Origin: CAYNVS01 sp964400725
GTDB taxonomy: Bacteria > Myxococcota_A > SURF-8 > CAYNVS01
NCBI GenBank assembly: GCA_964400725.1
Contig: CAYNVS010000008.1
Span: 50,740 to 114,739, forward strand
DNA: 64,000 nt
Direction: 5' to 3'
Shown here piece by piece: positions 1 to 9,397 of this stretch. A program made the position numbers and the translations under genes. The first letter of the stretch is position 1. Every line of letters begins with the position of its first letter. The notes under the pieces were generated by a model, which ran no database searches, had not been told where the DNA came from, and saw nothing but the letters and a program-made list of their open reading frames with translations.

Positions 1-14
1 GCAAAGCCGTAAGT

Positions 15-1577
15 TTACGACGTGGGAGGTTTAAGGTTGAGGCTCGTCAGCCGTCTGCGCGCCTCCAGCGTCGCTTTGGTTTCCGGATACATCGTTTCAA
101 GGTAGGAGAACCAGCGTTCGGCCTTAGCCGTGTCGGCTATTTGCCGGGTGTATATGTTGATTATCTGCCTTATCGCTTCGGGAGTCTCAAGCGCTTTGGC
201 GTGGTTGTGCGCCATGAACGAGTAAACTTCCACCGCGTCCTCATAAAGGCCGTTCACGCACAGGCCGTTGGCCAGAGCCAGAAGCCGGTCGGGCGGCACG
301 AATAGTTTGAAGTCGTTTTCGACAAGTTTATCGAACGCCGCGGTGAAAAAACCGTTATTAATGGCCTTAATAACCGACTCGTCATACGCGATTCGCTTTT
401 CCAGTCTGGCCTTCATGGAGTAGTAAATTCCGTAAAGCTGCCTGAACTTGGTTTCGTTCGGCCCCATAAGACGGTAATAATTAAGAAACCGCTCTATCGA
501 GTGCATTTCCACGTCGGGCTTGCTAAGCAGCGCTTCGATAAGCCGCGCAAGCACGTCCTCAAGCCCCGAAGCGGTGTTGTCGGATTTAATAAGTCGTATG
601 GTAAGCTCTTTGGCTAAAAACATGTCTCCGACTTCTATGCTTTTATTTACAAGCATAATCAGCTGCCGCGAAGGCGCGCGAAGTTCTCCGAAGGCGTGCT
701 CGACCAGCGCGAAAACCTCTTTCGCCCGCTCGCTTTCCTTGTTGTCAAGGTGCGAAGAAATAAGCGTAATCGCTATTCCGCAGGCGCTTTTATAATCCCC
801 TTTTTCGATATGCTCGGCAAATTGCTTGCTCTGCTCCTCAACGGTAAAATGCAGCGAGGCGTCGCTCAGCGCGTTGAAGCTGGTCGTCGTAAGGCGTTTT
901 CTTTGAGTCGTTTGACGCGGAACGTCGCTGCTCGCTCTCTGCCTTGAGGCGGCGTTTTCGCTCTCGGTCTCTTTGTTCATATTGACTATGGACATGACGC
1001 CCGCCAGCGCGACTCCGCTTATAAGACCGCCAAACATGAGCCCCCATCCCGGCGAATGCCCTTTGGTGGAAATGAAAATGTTATACACGGCAAGCAGCGT
1101 GAACCACGCAAGAAAAATAGTAAAACCGCTGACGATAAATCTGTCGGTGTGTTTTCGGAAGAAGCGTATTGCCCGGTTGGGCGAGAGAATTATTCCAGCC
1201 GCGAACGCCGCGGTGGCGGCTCCTTCGGCGCCCTGAACGGAATAGCGCCCGCCGCCGCTGAACAACACAATTTGAAGCAAGCTTCCAGTTAATCCGCCCG
1301 CCAAAGAAATGAGCGCAAAAACCGCAGATCCCATTTTTTGTTCGAGAATTTTGCCGGCGCAGTAAACCCCCAAGGCTGAAATAAATATGTGCGCGACGTC
1401 GCGGCAATAAAATAAGTGCGTGAAATACTTCCAGAATTGAGTTTTATTGAGCTCCATTAGCTCGTCGAACTTAACGGAGCGGGCGAAAAGACCGAAAATG
1501 GAAACCGCAATCATGGCGAACATGAAAACGTACGCCGCCTTCTCCCTTGATTTTACTATTTGCTCCGTAATCGCCAT
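15..1577 (-). CDS. Rhomboid-like membrane protein with inactive protease site and helical/TPR-like C-terminus
   Basis: This 520-residue protein has a six-helix rhomboid-type core (about residues 15-205), then a soluble helical region (about 240-520) that looks like TPR-type repeats. In active rhomboids the catalytic serine lies in GxSG at the start of a helix. The matching place here reads QGAEGAATAAF, so Glu118 replaces Ser. The later Gly-rich helix (LMFGGLISG) is kept, but no catalytic His is evident in it. The fold is therefore present without the dyad, as in iRhom or Derlin pseudoproteases. A scaffold or client-binding role in the inner membrane is an inference. The stop codon lies just inside the window edge, and the downstream neighbour is not visible. 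The start ATG follows a poorly defined ribosome site. The gene is divergent from the subtilase at 2027. Confidence 0.75.
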   Translation of the reverse strand: MAITEQIVKSREKAAYVFMFAMIAVSIFGLFARSVKFDELMELNKTQFWKYFTHLFYCRDVAHIFISALGVYCAGKILEQKMGSAVFALISLAGGLTGSLLQIVLFSGGGRYSVQGAEGAATAAFAAGIILSPNRAIRFFRKHTDRFIVSGFTIFLAWFTLLAVYNIFISTKGHSPGWGLMFGGLISGVALAGVMSIVNMNKETESENAASRQRASSDVPRQTTQRKRLTTTSFNALSDASLHFTVEEQSKQFAEHIEKGDYKSACGIAITLISSHLDNKESERAKEVFALVEHAFGELRAPSRQLIMLVNKSIEVGDMFLAKELTIRLIKSDNTASGLEDVLARLIEALLSKPDVEMHSIERFLNYYRLMGPNETKFRQLYGIYYSMKARLEKRIAYDESVIKAINNGFFTAAFDKLVENDFKLFVPPDRLLALANGLCVNGLYEDAVEVYSFMAHNHAKALETPEAIRQIINIYTRQIADTAKAERWFSYLETMYPETKATLEARRRLTSLNLKPPTS

Positions 1578-2026
1578 AAAATAAAGAACGCGCCGAATAG
1601 TTTTTGTAAATTACCTGTTATAATTTAACGTTACGGCGAAAATAATACACCAACGCTTAAATTTATGCAAGCCGCTCGCGTCAATAGGTCTTAAGAATCC
1701 AGCCGGTCTCCGGTCTTGGCAAAATACCGCTTTTTGCCAAAATGAAATCGTTTTCGGAAAAATTGCTAGAACCGCCATAGAGGCAATCGCCGCCGAATTA
1801 AACCGGGATAGAAATACGCATCCTATAATGGAATTTAAAATTCCGCCTTTGCAGTCGAAAGACAAAAGCGCCCTCGCTTGGATTAGGGGTAAGCGGGGAT
1901 AAGTCGGACATCGGATTGATTTAATAATATTTATATAGAGCTTATTGCTATTGACCGCGGCGCTAACTGATTGTAATGTTATAAGGTTTTAAACACGGCT
2001 CTTTTTTTTGCAAAGGCGTTACAAGC
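1578..2026. other. Intergenic region with probable promoter of the S8 protease
   Basis: I see no convincing gene in this 449-bp gap between divergent genes. An 84-codon minus-strand frame is present but lacks a ribosome site and protein-like composition. A possible sigma70 promoter for the protease is TTGACC at 1951-1956, a 17-nt spacer, then TAATGT at 1974-1979, giving a leader of about 40 nt. On the minus strand around 1885-1905 there is a short match (GACTTATCCCCGCTTA) to the first part of the dispersed intergenic repeat described elsewhere in this window. It may be a relic copy. Confidence 0.4.
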
Positions 2027-5000
2027 ATGAGAAAATTTTTCATCGCGGTCTGCTGCATCGCGGTCGTCGCGGGCGCGACAGCCGCCGGATTCTCTCTTTA
2101 CGGCTTTAACTCAGGGCGTATTCCGGTTTTCTTCGGCAAGGCGTCGGACTATTCCGGCCTTTACAAAGCCGCCGCGTACGGCAAGGATTACGGAAGACAA
2201 ACGTCGTCTTCCTACGACGAGCGCTTAAAAAAAGAGGCCGAGCTTTCGCGGAATGAAAATTTAATTCTTTCCGTCTTCGGCGCGTTCGACCCGCTGAAAG
2301 GATACCCCGAAACAGTCGCGCCCAAGGCTAAACTGTCCGCGGAAATTACGGACGCGATAAACGAAATCAACAAAGGCCGCGCAGTTTATCTTGTTCAATT
2401 TAAAAGCAAAATAGGCGCGCTTGACCGCGAAAAGGCGGAGGAGAACGGGGCGAAAATCGCGGCGTACGTTCCCAATAACGCCTTTTTAGTTTATTCTCCT
2501 AATTCAAACGTTAAAAAGCTCGCCTCGTACGCCAACGCTAGATTCGTAAAAGAGTTTCCGTCAGGATTGAACGTTTCGCCCAACATTGCGCCCGCAGCAA
2601 AAAAAACCGCCGCAAACGGCTTCGTTCCGCTCAAGCTCGAAACGTACCGCGGCGCTAAAATAGCGGAGCTGTCGGCGCTTCTGGCGCTGTTCGGCGAATC
2701 GGTCGTTGTCGTCAACGCGACGGACAGAGAGGTCGAAGATTACGGAACGGCGCGCGTTTTTGTAAAAAAAGAGCGGCTTGCGGAATTTTTGGCGGCTGTT
2801 TCGTCGCTAAAAATAATCGAGTGGACGGAGTTCGCGCCGACGCCGCGCGCGCTTAACAGCTCGGCAGTATGGCTTTTGCAATGCGGAAGCGCCGCGCTTA
2901 AAACGACTCCGCTTTTCGACGCCGGAATAACCGGCGTTGGACAGGTTTACGCAGCGGCGGACAGCGGCCTCGATACGGACGCCTGCCAGTTCCGTTATAC
3001 CGGCGACGCGGGCGCGCAAACTTTCTCAAACTCCACTCAGCCGCCAAACGTCAACGTAACCAACCCCGACAACAAGGTAATCGCCTATTATACTTTTTCG
3101 GGCGCCGAGGCTTACGACGATCGGTCGGGATATTTTCACGGCACGATGACGACCGGCTGCGGGGCCGGCGACGACTATCATCGCCTTGCGACGCCGGACG
3201 ACCCCGGCCTCGATCCGGAAGACGGCATGGCTCCGGGCGCGAAAATTGTCTTTCAGGACGTCGCGAACGTTAAAGGAGAAATGTACGGCTTGATGACGGT
3301 CTCGCAAACCGACATGCACAAGCAGGCGATAGGCTCCGGCGCTCATTCGCACAACAACTCCTACGGCTTGGGCAGCGAGGAGTACGGGCCGTTTAATAAT
3401 TACGACGGCGATTCGCGGGAAATCGACGATATAATGTGGCGCAACTTCGGCTATATGATTGTGTTCGCCTCCGGCAATTCCGGCCCCGACGAAGGAACGC
3501 TCGGCGGCGAAGGAAGCACGGCGAAGAGCACTCTGGCGGTCGGCGCAAGCTTTCCCGGCTGGTCTTCCATGTCAGACGGCGACGACATGCTGTCGTTTTC
3601 AAGCCGCGGCCCCACCGACGACGGAAGATTAAAGCCCGACCTCGTCGCGCCCGGCGTAATAAAAAGCGCGGTTGAGTCCGAATGCCAAGAAATGCCCAAC
3701 ATTAAAGACTCCAACGGCAATACGGTATGCGTTTCCATCACGGATCCGGGAAACGACAATTGCGCGACGGCAATGACGGCCGGAACGAGCTTTTCCTCGC
3801 CTATAGTTGCGGGCATAACGCTTCTTGTGCGCCAATATTTTACCGACGGTTTCTATCCGACCGGCAAACGCAATTTAATCGACGGCTTCGAGCCGACCAA
3901 CGCTCTTTTAAAAGCGGTAATGATAAACTCGACTATTAATATGCGCGGAGACGTAATAGAAATCGGACGCAACGCGACGCGCTTAAACAAAATACCCGGA
4001 CGCCCCGAAACCACGCAGGGATGGGGGCGCATTTCGCTTGACGATACTCTTTATTTAGCGGGCGACAACAGGGATTTCAAAGTTTTCGAGGACGCGCGCA
4101 ACGACTCTGAAGACGGCGTCGCGACCGGCGAGATTAAGGAATACTCAATTAATGCGATAAGCTCCGCATATCCGCTCAAGATTACGCTTGTTTGGTCGGA
4201 TCCGGCGTCGTATCGCGGCTCCCGGCGCATTCTCATCAACGACCTCGACCTCTTGGTAATTTCGCCCGACGGCGAAAAATACGTCGGCAATCTCAACTTC
4301 GTAGAAGGCGCGTCGGTTCCAGCCGTTGACGCGGAGCTTTTCGACAGGGTGAACCCGCTTGAAAACGTTTTCATCGAGAATCCGAAGACAGGAACGTGGA
4401 CGATAAAAGTAATCGGCTACAACGTTCCGGGAGGCGGGCAGAAGCTCAACCCTTCTTCGACGTACAAGCAGGGTTTTGCGCTTGTCGCAAGCGGCGACTT
4501 CGCGCAGGACGACCCGTCGCAGACCGCGAACTTGTCGCGAATCGAACCTAAAATTACCGGCGGATGCGACAACGACTCCTTTCTCGATCTCACCGAAACG
4601 ACGACGCTTGCCGTAAACGTCGGCAATACGGGCTCCGGATCGACTAATGACGTATCCGTGGAAATTAAGCTTGCGGACGGAGGCGACCTTGACAAGCGTT
4701 TCGTAGTCCCAGTAGGCGAAACCAAGCAAAATCTCGGAATAATATCCGGCAAATCGGGCAAAAAAGCCGAGTTCAAGCTGCGCTTGCGCGAATCGGCGGG
4801 CGCGGAAGCCTGCGGAAAGAAAATAAACGTCAACGTCGTCGTCAAAAACGGCGGGGAAACGGTTTACGACAAGCCGTTCGAGGTCGTCGCGCATATGGAC
4901 GTCAATCCGTACAACGGCAGCGTCCGCTGCCAGAACGACGTTTGCAACCCCGGCGCGATAATTACGTCGCTGACGCCAAACGAGGCGACCGCAGGCGAAA

Positions 5001-5515
5001 CCATTCAGCAAATCGCGGTGGAAGGGGAACACCTGCCGACGCATCTCGCGGTTAAATTCGAGGACGAACGCATTAAGGTAACTGGAGCCATAGTGAGCTT
5101 CGGCCAAACTTTCTTCACCGCCAACGCCGTCGTCGTTTCGCCGGAGGTTCCCGCCGGTTACTACGCGCTAATGGTTTTGGACGCGGCGGACGAGTTCGCC
5201 GAATGGAGCGGCCTGCCTAACGCTTTGCACGTAAAAGCTCTTCCGGCGGACGGCGACGAGGATGCGGAAGTCGAAACCGAAGCGGAACCGATTGAATTGA
5301 CTGAAGAAATCGTCGAAGAAGCGGTCGAGACTACTGAAATAATCGAGAGCGTCGAGGACGCCGATACGGCGGACGACGGAGAGAAACAGATTACGAAAAT
5401 GGTTTACGGCGGAGGATGCGCTGGAACCGGCTCTGCCGGTTTCGCGTTCGCGGCGGCTATGGCCGCTCTTCTGCTGGCCGGAAGAACTGGAATTATATTG
5501 CGGAAAGGACGCTAA
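2027..5515 (+). CDS. Secreted subtilisin-like (S8, KP-43-like) serine protease with MYXO-CTERM-like anchor
   Basis: The product is 1,162 residues. It has an N-terminal signal peptide, an I9-like propeptide region (roughly 100-200) and an S8 catalytic domain. The triad is visible as Asp312 (AAADSGLD), His371 (FHGTMTTG) and Ser588 (GTSFSSP), with the oxyanion Asn in ASGNSGP. After the catalytic domain comes a beta-domain containing LINDLDLLVISPDG, the jelly-roll typical of KP-43-type subtilases. A CARDB/COG1361-like beta module and an IPT/TIG-like module (ITSLTPNEATAGE) follow. The C-terminus is Glu/Asp-rich, then GGGCAGTG, a hydrophobic helix and a basic end (RKGR). That is the tripartite form of a MYXO-CTERM sorting signal. 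The protein is probably exported, then anchored or released at the surface. The aspS start codon follows its stop directly. Confidence 0.9.
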   Translation: MRKFFIAVCCIAVVAGATAAGFSLYGFNSGRIPVFFGKASDYSGLYKAAAYGKDYGRQTSSSYDERLKKEAELSRNENLILSVFGAFDPLKGYPETVAPKAKLSAEITDAINEINKGRAVYLVQFKSKIGALDREKAEENGAKIAAYVPNNAFLVYSPNSNVKKLASYANARFVKEFPSGLNVSPNIAPAAKKTAANGFVPLKLETYRGAKIAELSALLALFGESVVVVNATDREVEDYGTARVFVKKERLAEFLAAVSSLKIIEWTEFAPTPRALNSSAVWLLQCGSAALKTTPLFDAGITGVGQVYAAADSGLDTDACQFRYTGDAGAQTFSNSTQPPNVNVTNPDNKVIAYYTFSGAEAYDDRSGYFHGTMTTGCGAGDDYHRLATPDDPGLDPEDGMAPGAKIVFQDVANVKGEMYGLMTVSQTDMHKQAIGSGAHSHNNSYGLGSEEYGPFNNYDGDSREIDDIMWRNFGYMIVFASGNSGPDEGTLGGEGSTAKSTLAVGASFPGWSSMSDGDDMLSFSSRGPTDDGRLKPDLVAPGVIKSAVESECQEMPNIKDSNGNTVCVSITDPGNDNCATAMTAGTSFSSPIVAGITLLVRQYFTDGFYPTGKRNLIDGFEPTNALLKAVMINSTINMRGDVIEIGRNATRLNKIPGRPETTQGWGRISLDDTLYLAGDNRDFKVFEDARNDSEDGVATGEIKEYSINAISSAYPLKITLVWSDPASYRGSRRILINDLDLLVISPDGEKYVGNLNFVEGASVPAVDAELFDRVNPLENVFIENPKTGTWTIKVIGYNVPGGGQKLNPSSTYKQGFALVASGDFAQDDPSQTANLSRIEPKITGGCDNDSFLDLTETTTLAVNVGNTGSGSTNDVSVEIKLADGGDLDKRFVVPVGETKQNLGIISGKSGKKAEFKLRLRESAGAEACGKKINVNVVVKNGGETVYDKPFEVVAHMDVNPYNGSVRCQNDVCNPGAIITSLTPNEATAGETIQQIAVEGEHLPTHLAVKFEDERIKVTGAIVSFGQTFFTANAVVVSPEVPAGYYALMVLDAADEFAEWSGLPNALHVKALPADGDEDAEVETEAEPIELTEEIVEEAVETTEIIESVEDADTADDGEKQITKMVYGGGCAGTGSAGFAFAAAMAALLLAGRTGIILRKGR

Positions 5516-7294
5516 ATGACCGACTATAAAAGAACTCATACCTGCGGAGAACTCCGCGCCGAGAACGCGGGAGAAACCGTTACCCTTACCGGCTGGGCCG
5601 CCACATGGCGCGACCACGGCGGCTGCATTTTTATCGACCTGCGCGACAGGTACGGCCGCACGCAGCTCGTCTTCAGACCCGACATCAACGAAGAGGCTTA
5701 CAAAACAGCCAAACAGATTAGTAAAGAGTCGTCGGTCGCGGCGCGCGGCAAAGTCGTCGACCGGGGCACCAACCGCAATAAAAAAATACCCACGGGCGAC
5801 ATAGAAGTGGAAGTTACGGAAATTGCCGTGCTTTCCGCCTCGGATACCCCGCCGTTCGAGATTGCCGACGAGACAAACGCCAACGAGGAGCTGCGTCTTA
5901 CGTGGCGCTTCCTAGACCTGCGCCGCAAGCCGCTGCAGGACGCGCTGATTAAGCGGCACAAAGCTTGTCTGGCCGCACGCAATTATTTGGATGAAAACGG
6001 CTTTTTAGAGATTGAAACGCCGTTCCTCACCCGCTCCACGCCCGAAGGCGCGCGCGACTTTCTCGTCCCCTCGCGCATCGAGAAAGGCTCGTTCTACGCG
6101 CTGCCGCAGTCGCCGCAGATTTTTAAGCAGCTCTTTATGGTGGCGGGGCTGGACAGATATTTCCAAATCGTCCGCTGTTTCCGCGACGAAGACCTGCGCA
6201 ACGACCGCCAGCCGGAATTTACGCAAATAGACATCGAGCTCTCCTTCGCTGACGAAACTATAATACAAACGCTCGTCGAGGGGCTGCTAAAACGGATATG
6301 GAAGGAAGTGCGCGGAGTGGATATTCCCACTCCTTTCGAGCACATAATGTACGACGACGCGATGCTTAAATACGGCGCGGACGCCCCCGACATGCGCTTC
6401 GGCCTGCTTATTCACGACGTTACCGATATTTTGCGCGGCGCGGAGTTCGGCGTTACCAAGTCGGCCATAGAGGCGGGCGGAGTAACGCGGGCGATTGTGG
6501 TTGAGGGAACCGACCTCTCCCGCAAACAGCTCGACGAGCTTGCCGAGTTCGTAAAAGCGAAAGAAAACGGCGGCCTTTCCGGTCTGCTTTACATGAAAGT
6601 CGCGCCGGACGGAGCCATTTCTGGTCCGCTTTCCAAGGCGCTGACGGACGAAGACCGCAAAAACAAGTTGTTCATGGCGCTTTCGCTCAAGCCGGGCGCG
6701 ATAGTACTGCTTGGCGCGGGCGAGACGGATAAAGTCCGAATGGCGATGGGCAAGCTGCGCAAGAAGCTCGGCGCAAGCATGGGTCTTGCCAAACCCGACC
6801 ATTACAAATTCGTCTGGGTGGACGAATTCCCGCTGTTCGAGCTGACCGACGAAGGAAAGCCGACCAGCGCGCATCATCCGTTCACGGCGCCCAAACCCGA
6901 AGACGTTCATTTGCTGGAAACAAACCCGATAGCCGTAAAGGCCCGCGCTTACGACGTCGTTTTGAACGGAAGCGAAATAGGCGGCGGTTCGGTTCGTATC
7001 CACGACTCCGGTTTGCAGAGCAAAATTTTTGAAACGCTCGGTCTTACAAAAGATGAGGCGCAGGAAAAATTCGGGCACCTGCTTAACGCTTTCCGCTTCG
7101 GTCCGCCTCCGCACGCGGGGCTGGCTCTGGGGCTCGACAGGCTCGTGATGCTGCTGGTCGGCGCGGAGAGCCTGCGCGACGTAATCGCCTATCCGAAGAC
7201 GACGCGCGGAGCGTGCCTGATGACCGGAGCGCCCTCGACGGTGGACGCAAAACAGCTTGAAGAACTCGGCGTGGCCGTAATGAAAAAGGAATAG
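5516..7294 (+). CDS. aspS: Aspartyl-tRNA synthetase, probably non-discriminating (AspRS/AsxRS)
   Basis: This is a class II synthetase of 592 residues, the normal bacterial length. It has an N-terminal OB-fold anticodon domain (about 1-105), the catalytic core, a GAD insertion domain (about 290-420), and the late motifs GGGSVRIHD and LALGLDRLVMLL. It charges tRNA-Asp with aspartate in the cytoplasm. In the anticodon domain the sequence is WRDHGGCIF. The His at residue 34 corresponds to the His that marks the tRNA-Asn-tolerant enzyme of Pseudomonas aeruginosa, where discriminating enzymes usually carry Leu. The cell may therefore make Asn-tRNA through GatCAB. The ATG follows the protease stop with no gap, so the two genes are probably co-transcribed. 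GAAAGGAC upstream serves as the ribosome site. Confidence 0.96.
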   Translation: MTDYKRTHTCGELRAENAGETVTLTGWAATWRDHGGCIFIDLRDRYGRTQLVFRPDINEEAYKTAKQISKESSVAARGKVVDRGTNRNKKIPTGDIEVEVTEIAVLSASDTPPFEIADETNANEELRLTWRFLDLRRKPLQDALIKRHKACLAARNYLDENGFLEIETPFLTRSTPEGARDFLVPSRIEKGSFYALPQSPQIFKQLFMVAGLDRYFQIVRCFRDEDLRNDRQPEFTQIDIELSFADETIIQTLVEGLLKRIWKEVRGVDIPTPFEHIMYDDAMLKYGADAPDMRFGLLIHDVTDILRGAEFGVTKSAIEAGGVTRAIVVEGTDLSRKQLDELAEFVKAKENGGLSGLLYMKVAPDGAISGPLSKALTDEDRKNKLFMALSLKPGAIVLLGAGETDKVRMAMGKLRKKLGASMGLAKPDHYKFVWVDEFPLFELTDEGKPTSAHHPFTAPKPEDVHLLETNPIAVKARAYDVVLNGSEIGGGSVRIHDSGLQSKIFETLGLTKDEAQEKFGHLLNAFRFGPPPHAGLALGLDRLVMLLVGAESLRDVIAYPKTTRGACLMTGAPSTVDAKQLEELGVAVMKKE

Positions 7295-7394
7295 CGGGCG
7301 TAGCGGACTAGATCGACAAGTGTGCCCTTCGATACGGTCTGCGGTCTCCTCGCCGACGCGGACGACCGGCGGCGAATTGCATTTGGCTAATTAC

Positions 7395-8213
7395 ATGGAC
7401 GCGACGAATAAATTGCTGAAGCCGATTGAAGGGGTCGGACAGTACGTCATCGACGCGGTAGCTAAGGTCGGCGACTTCTCCATTTTCCTTGGTTCTTTTT
7501 TCTCTTGGGCGTTTCGGCCTCCTTACCGATTCGGCCAGCTTATGCTTCAATTGGAGCAAATCGGCGTAAACAGCCTGCCAATTATTATTATGACGGCGCT
7601 CTTTTCTGGAATGACCGCGGCGCTGCAAGTCAGCTACGTCGCGCATTTATTCAACGTGCAAAGCCTCGTCGGCGCTTCGGTCGCGCTTGGAGCCGCGCGC
7701 GAGGCCGCTCCGGTAATGACGGCGCTGATGCTCACCGCGCGATGCGGCTCTTCCATGGCGGCGGAACTGGGCACGATGCGCGTAACCGAGCAGATTGACG
7801 CGTTGGACAGCATGGCTGTAAATCCGGTGCAATACCTAGTCGTTCCGCGCGTCGTCGCGACGCTTATTTTGATGCCTATGCTCGCGATTATAAGCGATTT
7901 CTTTTGCATTTTCGGCGCTTACGTGGTGATGGTAAAAATAAATCACGTCGATAGCGGCGTTTTTTTCGAGACGATACGCTGGTACCTCGACCCGATAGAC
8001 ATTTATATCGGTCTTTACAAGGCGGTCGCGTTCGGCTTCGTCCTTGCAAGCGTAAGCTGCTTCATGGGATACTCGACCGAAGGCGGAGCAAAGGGCGTCG
8101 GCAAGGCGACGACCGGCGCGGTTGTGGTCAGCAGCGTCGCTATTTTAGCGGTCGATTACCTGCTGACAATGCTTTTGCACGCAATAGATACCGTAATTTG
8201 GAAAATAGCATGA
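7395..8213 (+). CDS. mlaE: MlaE-type permease of phospholipid-transport ABC system
   Basis: The product is a 272-residue integral membrane protein of the MlaE/YrbE family. It has about five or six hydrophobic segments and the conserved cytoplasmic motif LGTMRVTEQIDALDSM followed by NPVQYLVVPRV. It forms the inner-membrane part of the Mla lipid transporter, which maintains outer-membrane asymmetry. I chose the ATG at 7395 because family members begin near MDATNKLLKPIEGVG. The frame is open back to 7320 and the ribosome site is weak, so a TTG at about 7377 is also possible. The end overlaps mlaF by 4 nt (ATGA), which indicates translational coupling. No mlaD follows. Confidence 0.9.
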   Translation: MDATNKLLKPIEGVGQYVIDAVAKVGDFSIFLGSFFSWAFRPPYRFGQLMLQLEQIGVNSLPIIIMTALFSGMTAALQVSYVAHLFNVQSLVGASVALGAAREAAPVMTALMLTARCGSSMAAELGTMRVTEQIDALDSMAVNPVQYLVVPRVVATLILMPMLAIISDFFCIFGAYVVMVKINHVDSGVFFETIRWYLDPIDIYIGLYKAVAFGFVLASVSCFMGYSTEGGAKGVGKATTGAVVVSSVAILAVDYLLTMLLHAIDTVIWKIA

Positions 8214-8992
8214 CGACCGAAGCGGCCGCTAAACAGACCGCGACAAGCGGCGACGGGATTTTGCTTAAGATAGTCGATGTGCGCAAGGCGTTCGGCAGCC
8301 AGCAGGTTCTCGACGGCGTGAACTTAGAAATACCGGAAGGTAAAATTACTTTCATAATCGGTCCATCCGGCACCGGAAAAAGCGTTTTGCTCAAACATAT
8401 CACGGGGTTAATAAAGCCCGACTCCGGCCATATTTATTTGGACGACGTCGATATTCCCGCGCTTTCCGGCTACAAAATGACGGAAGCGCGCAAGCAGATG
8501 GGCGTTCTTTTTCAAAGCGCCGCGCTGTTTGACAGTTTCAACGTATTCGACAACGTGGCGTTTCCGTTGGTGGAGCACTCGAAGCTGACTAAGGAAGAAA
8601 TCGCCGCTAGAGTTAAAGAAAAACTCGAGTTGGTGGGGCTTTTCGACGTCGAGAGGAAAATGCCGAACGAGCTGTCGGGCGGAATGCGGAAACGGGTTGG
8701 GCTTGCGCGCGCCATCGCGCTAAACCCGCGCATGATTTTCTACGACGAACCGACTACCGGACTTGATCCGCTGATGGTCGGTCAGGTGAACGAGCTGATA
8801 GTAAATACAAATCGGGCGCAGAGCGCCACAAGTCTTGTTATATCGCACGATATACGCGCGATGATGGAAACGGCCGACTTCGCGGCGATTATTCACAAAG
8901 GCAAAATAGTCTGTTCCGGTTCTCCGGAGGAAGTCGCCGCCTATCCGGACGAATTCGTGCAAAGGTTTGTCGCGGCGGGGCTTAAGGCGTAA
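8210..8992 (+). CDS. mlaF: MlaF-type ATP-binding protein of phospholipid-transport ABC system
   Basis: This is the ABC ATPase of the Mla system, about 260 residues. It has Walker A (GPSGTGKSVLL), a Q-loop (GVLFQSAALFD), the signature LSGGMRKRVGLARAI, Walker B (MIFYDEPTTGLDP) and the switch His (VISHD). It powers the MlaE permease. I take the ATG at 8210, which overlaps the mlaE stop as ATGA and has GGAAAA in front. An in-frame ATG at 8198 would add four residues. The usual third gene, mlaD (substrate-binding MCE protein), is not downstream. After 8992 comes a non-coding gap and a tRNA on the opposite strand. Confidence 0.94.
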   Translation: MTTEAAAKQTATSGDGILLKIVDVRKAFGSQQVLDGVNLEIPEGKITFIIGPSGTGKSVLLKHITGLIKPDSGHIYLDDVDIPALSGYKMTEARKQMGVLFQSAALFDSFNVFDNVAFPLVEHSKLTKEEIAARVKEKLELVGLFDVERKMPNELSGGMRKRVGLARAIALNPRMIFYDEPTTGLDPLMVGQVNELIVNTNRAQSATSLVISHDIRAMMETADFAAIIHKGKIVCSGSPEEVAAYPDEFVQRFVAAGLKA

Positions 8993-9345
8993 GGCATAAA
9001 GCCGCGGCGACAATAAGGCGAATTGTAAGATTAGCCGTATCCATTTACAATTTTGACGAAATCGTTTACCGCCTCAACTAGTCGTTTGCCGCGGTTTATA
9101 TAGCGTTTGTCAAAAATATTGGCCGAAATTTTCACTGCCGCGCGGCATTAATAAATGAAACGAAAGCGGCATTTGTCAATGTTTTCGAACTGATAGGCTG
9201 AGGCTTATCGCCGCCGCACAGACTTAAATAACGGACAATAATTTCGGCAAACGCTATAATATGTAAAATTTAAATAAAGTTGCCCGAAATAAAGTTTCGG
9301 AGGGCGGCGAACCGTCTCTGCCTTAATTTAGTCAATTTCCGCGCA
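8993..9345. other. Intergenic region without recognisable gene
   Basis: No coding frame with a ribosome site, and no RNA family that I recognise, lies between mlaF and the tRNA terminator. The stretch is A+T-richer than the flanking genes. I see no strong rho-independent terminator for mlaF. An MCE-domain mlaD is clearly absent here. Confidence 0.5.
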
Positions 9346-9382
9346 AAGAAAAAGGCCGCAAACCTAGTATGGCGGCGGCCTT
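9346..9382 (-). terminator. Rho-independent terminator after tRNA-Lys
   Basis: A perfect 8-bp stem (AAGGCCGC at 9352-9359 with GCGGCCTT at 9375-9382) is followed, on the minus strand, by a T-rich run (TTTTTCTTT). It lies 16 nt beyond the 3' end of the tRNA and should end its transcript. Confidence 0.8.
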
Positions 9383-9397
9383 GAAGAGCTTCATAAA

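Noticed and set aside
1611..1865. 84-codon minus-strand frame between the rhomboid-like gene and the protease
   Set aside because: It lacks a ribosome site, protein-like composition and context, and lies in A+T-rich intergenic DNA.
4145..5107. Long open frame (320 codons) opposite the S8 protease
   Set aside because: It is antisense to a well-supported catalytic protein; Arg-rich and without motif, as expected from codon bias.
6287..7114. 275-codon frame opposite aspS
   Set aside because: Antisense shadow of aspS, with no family features.
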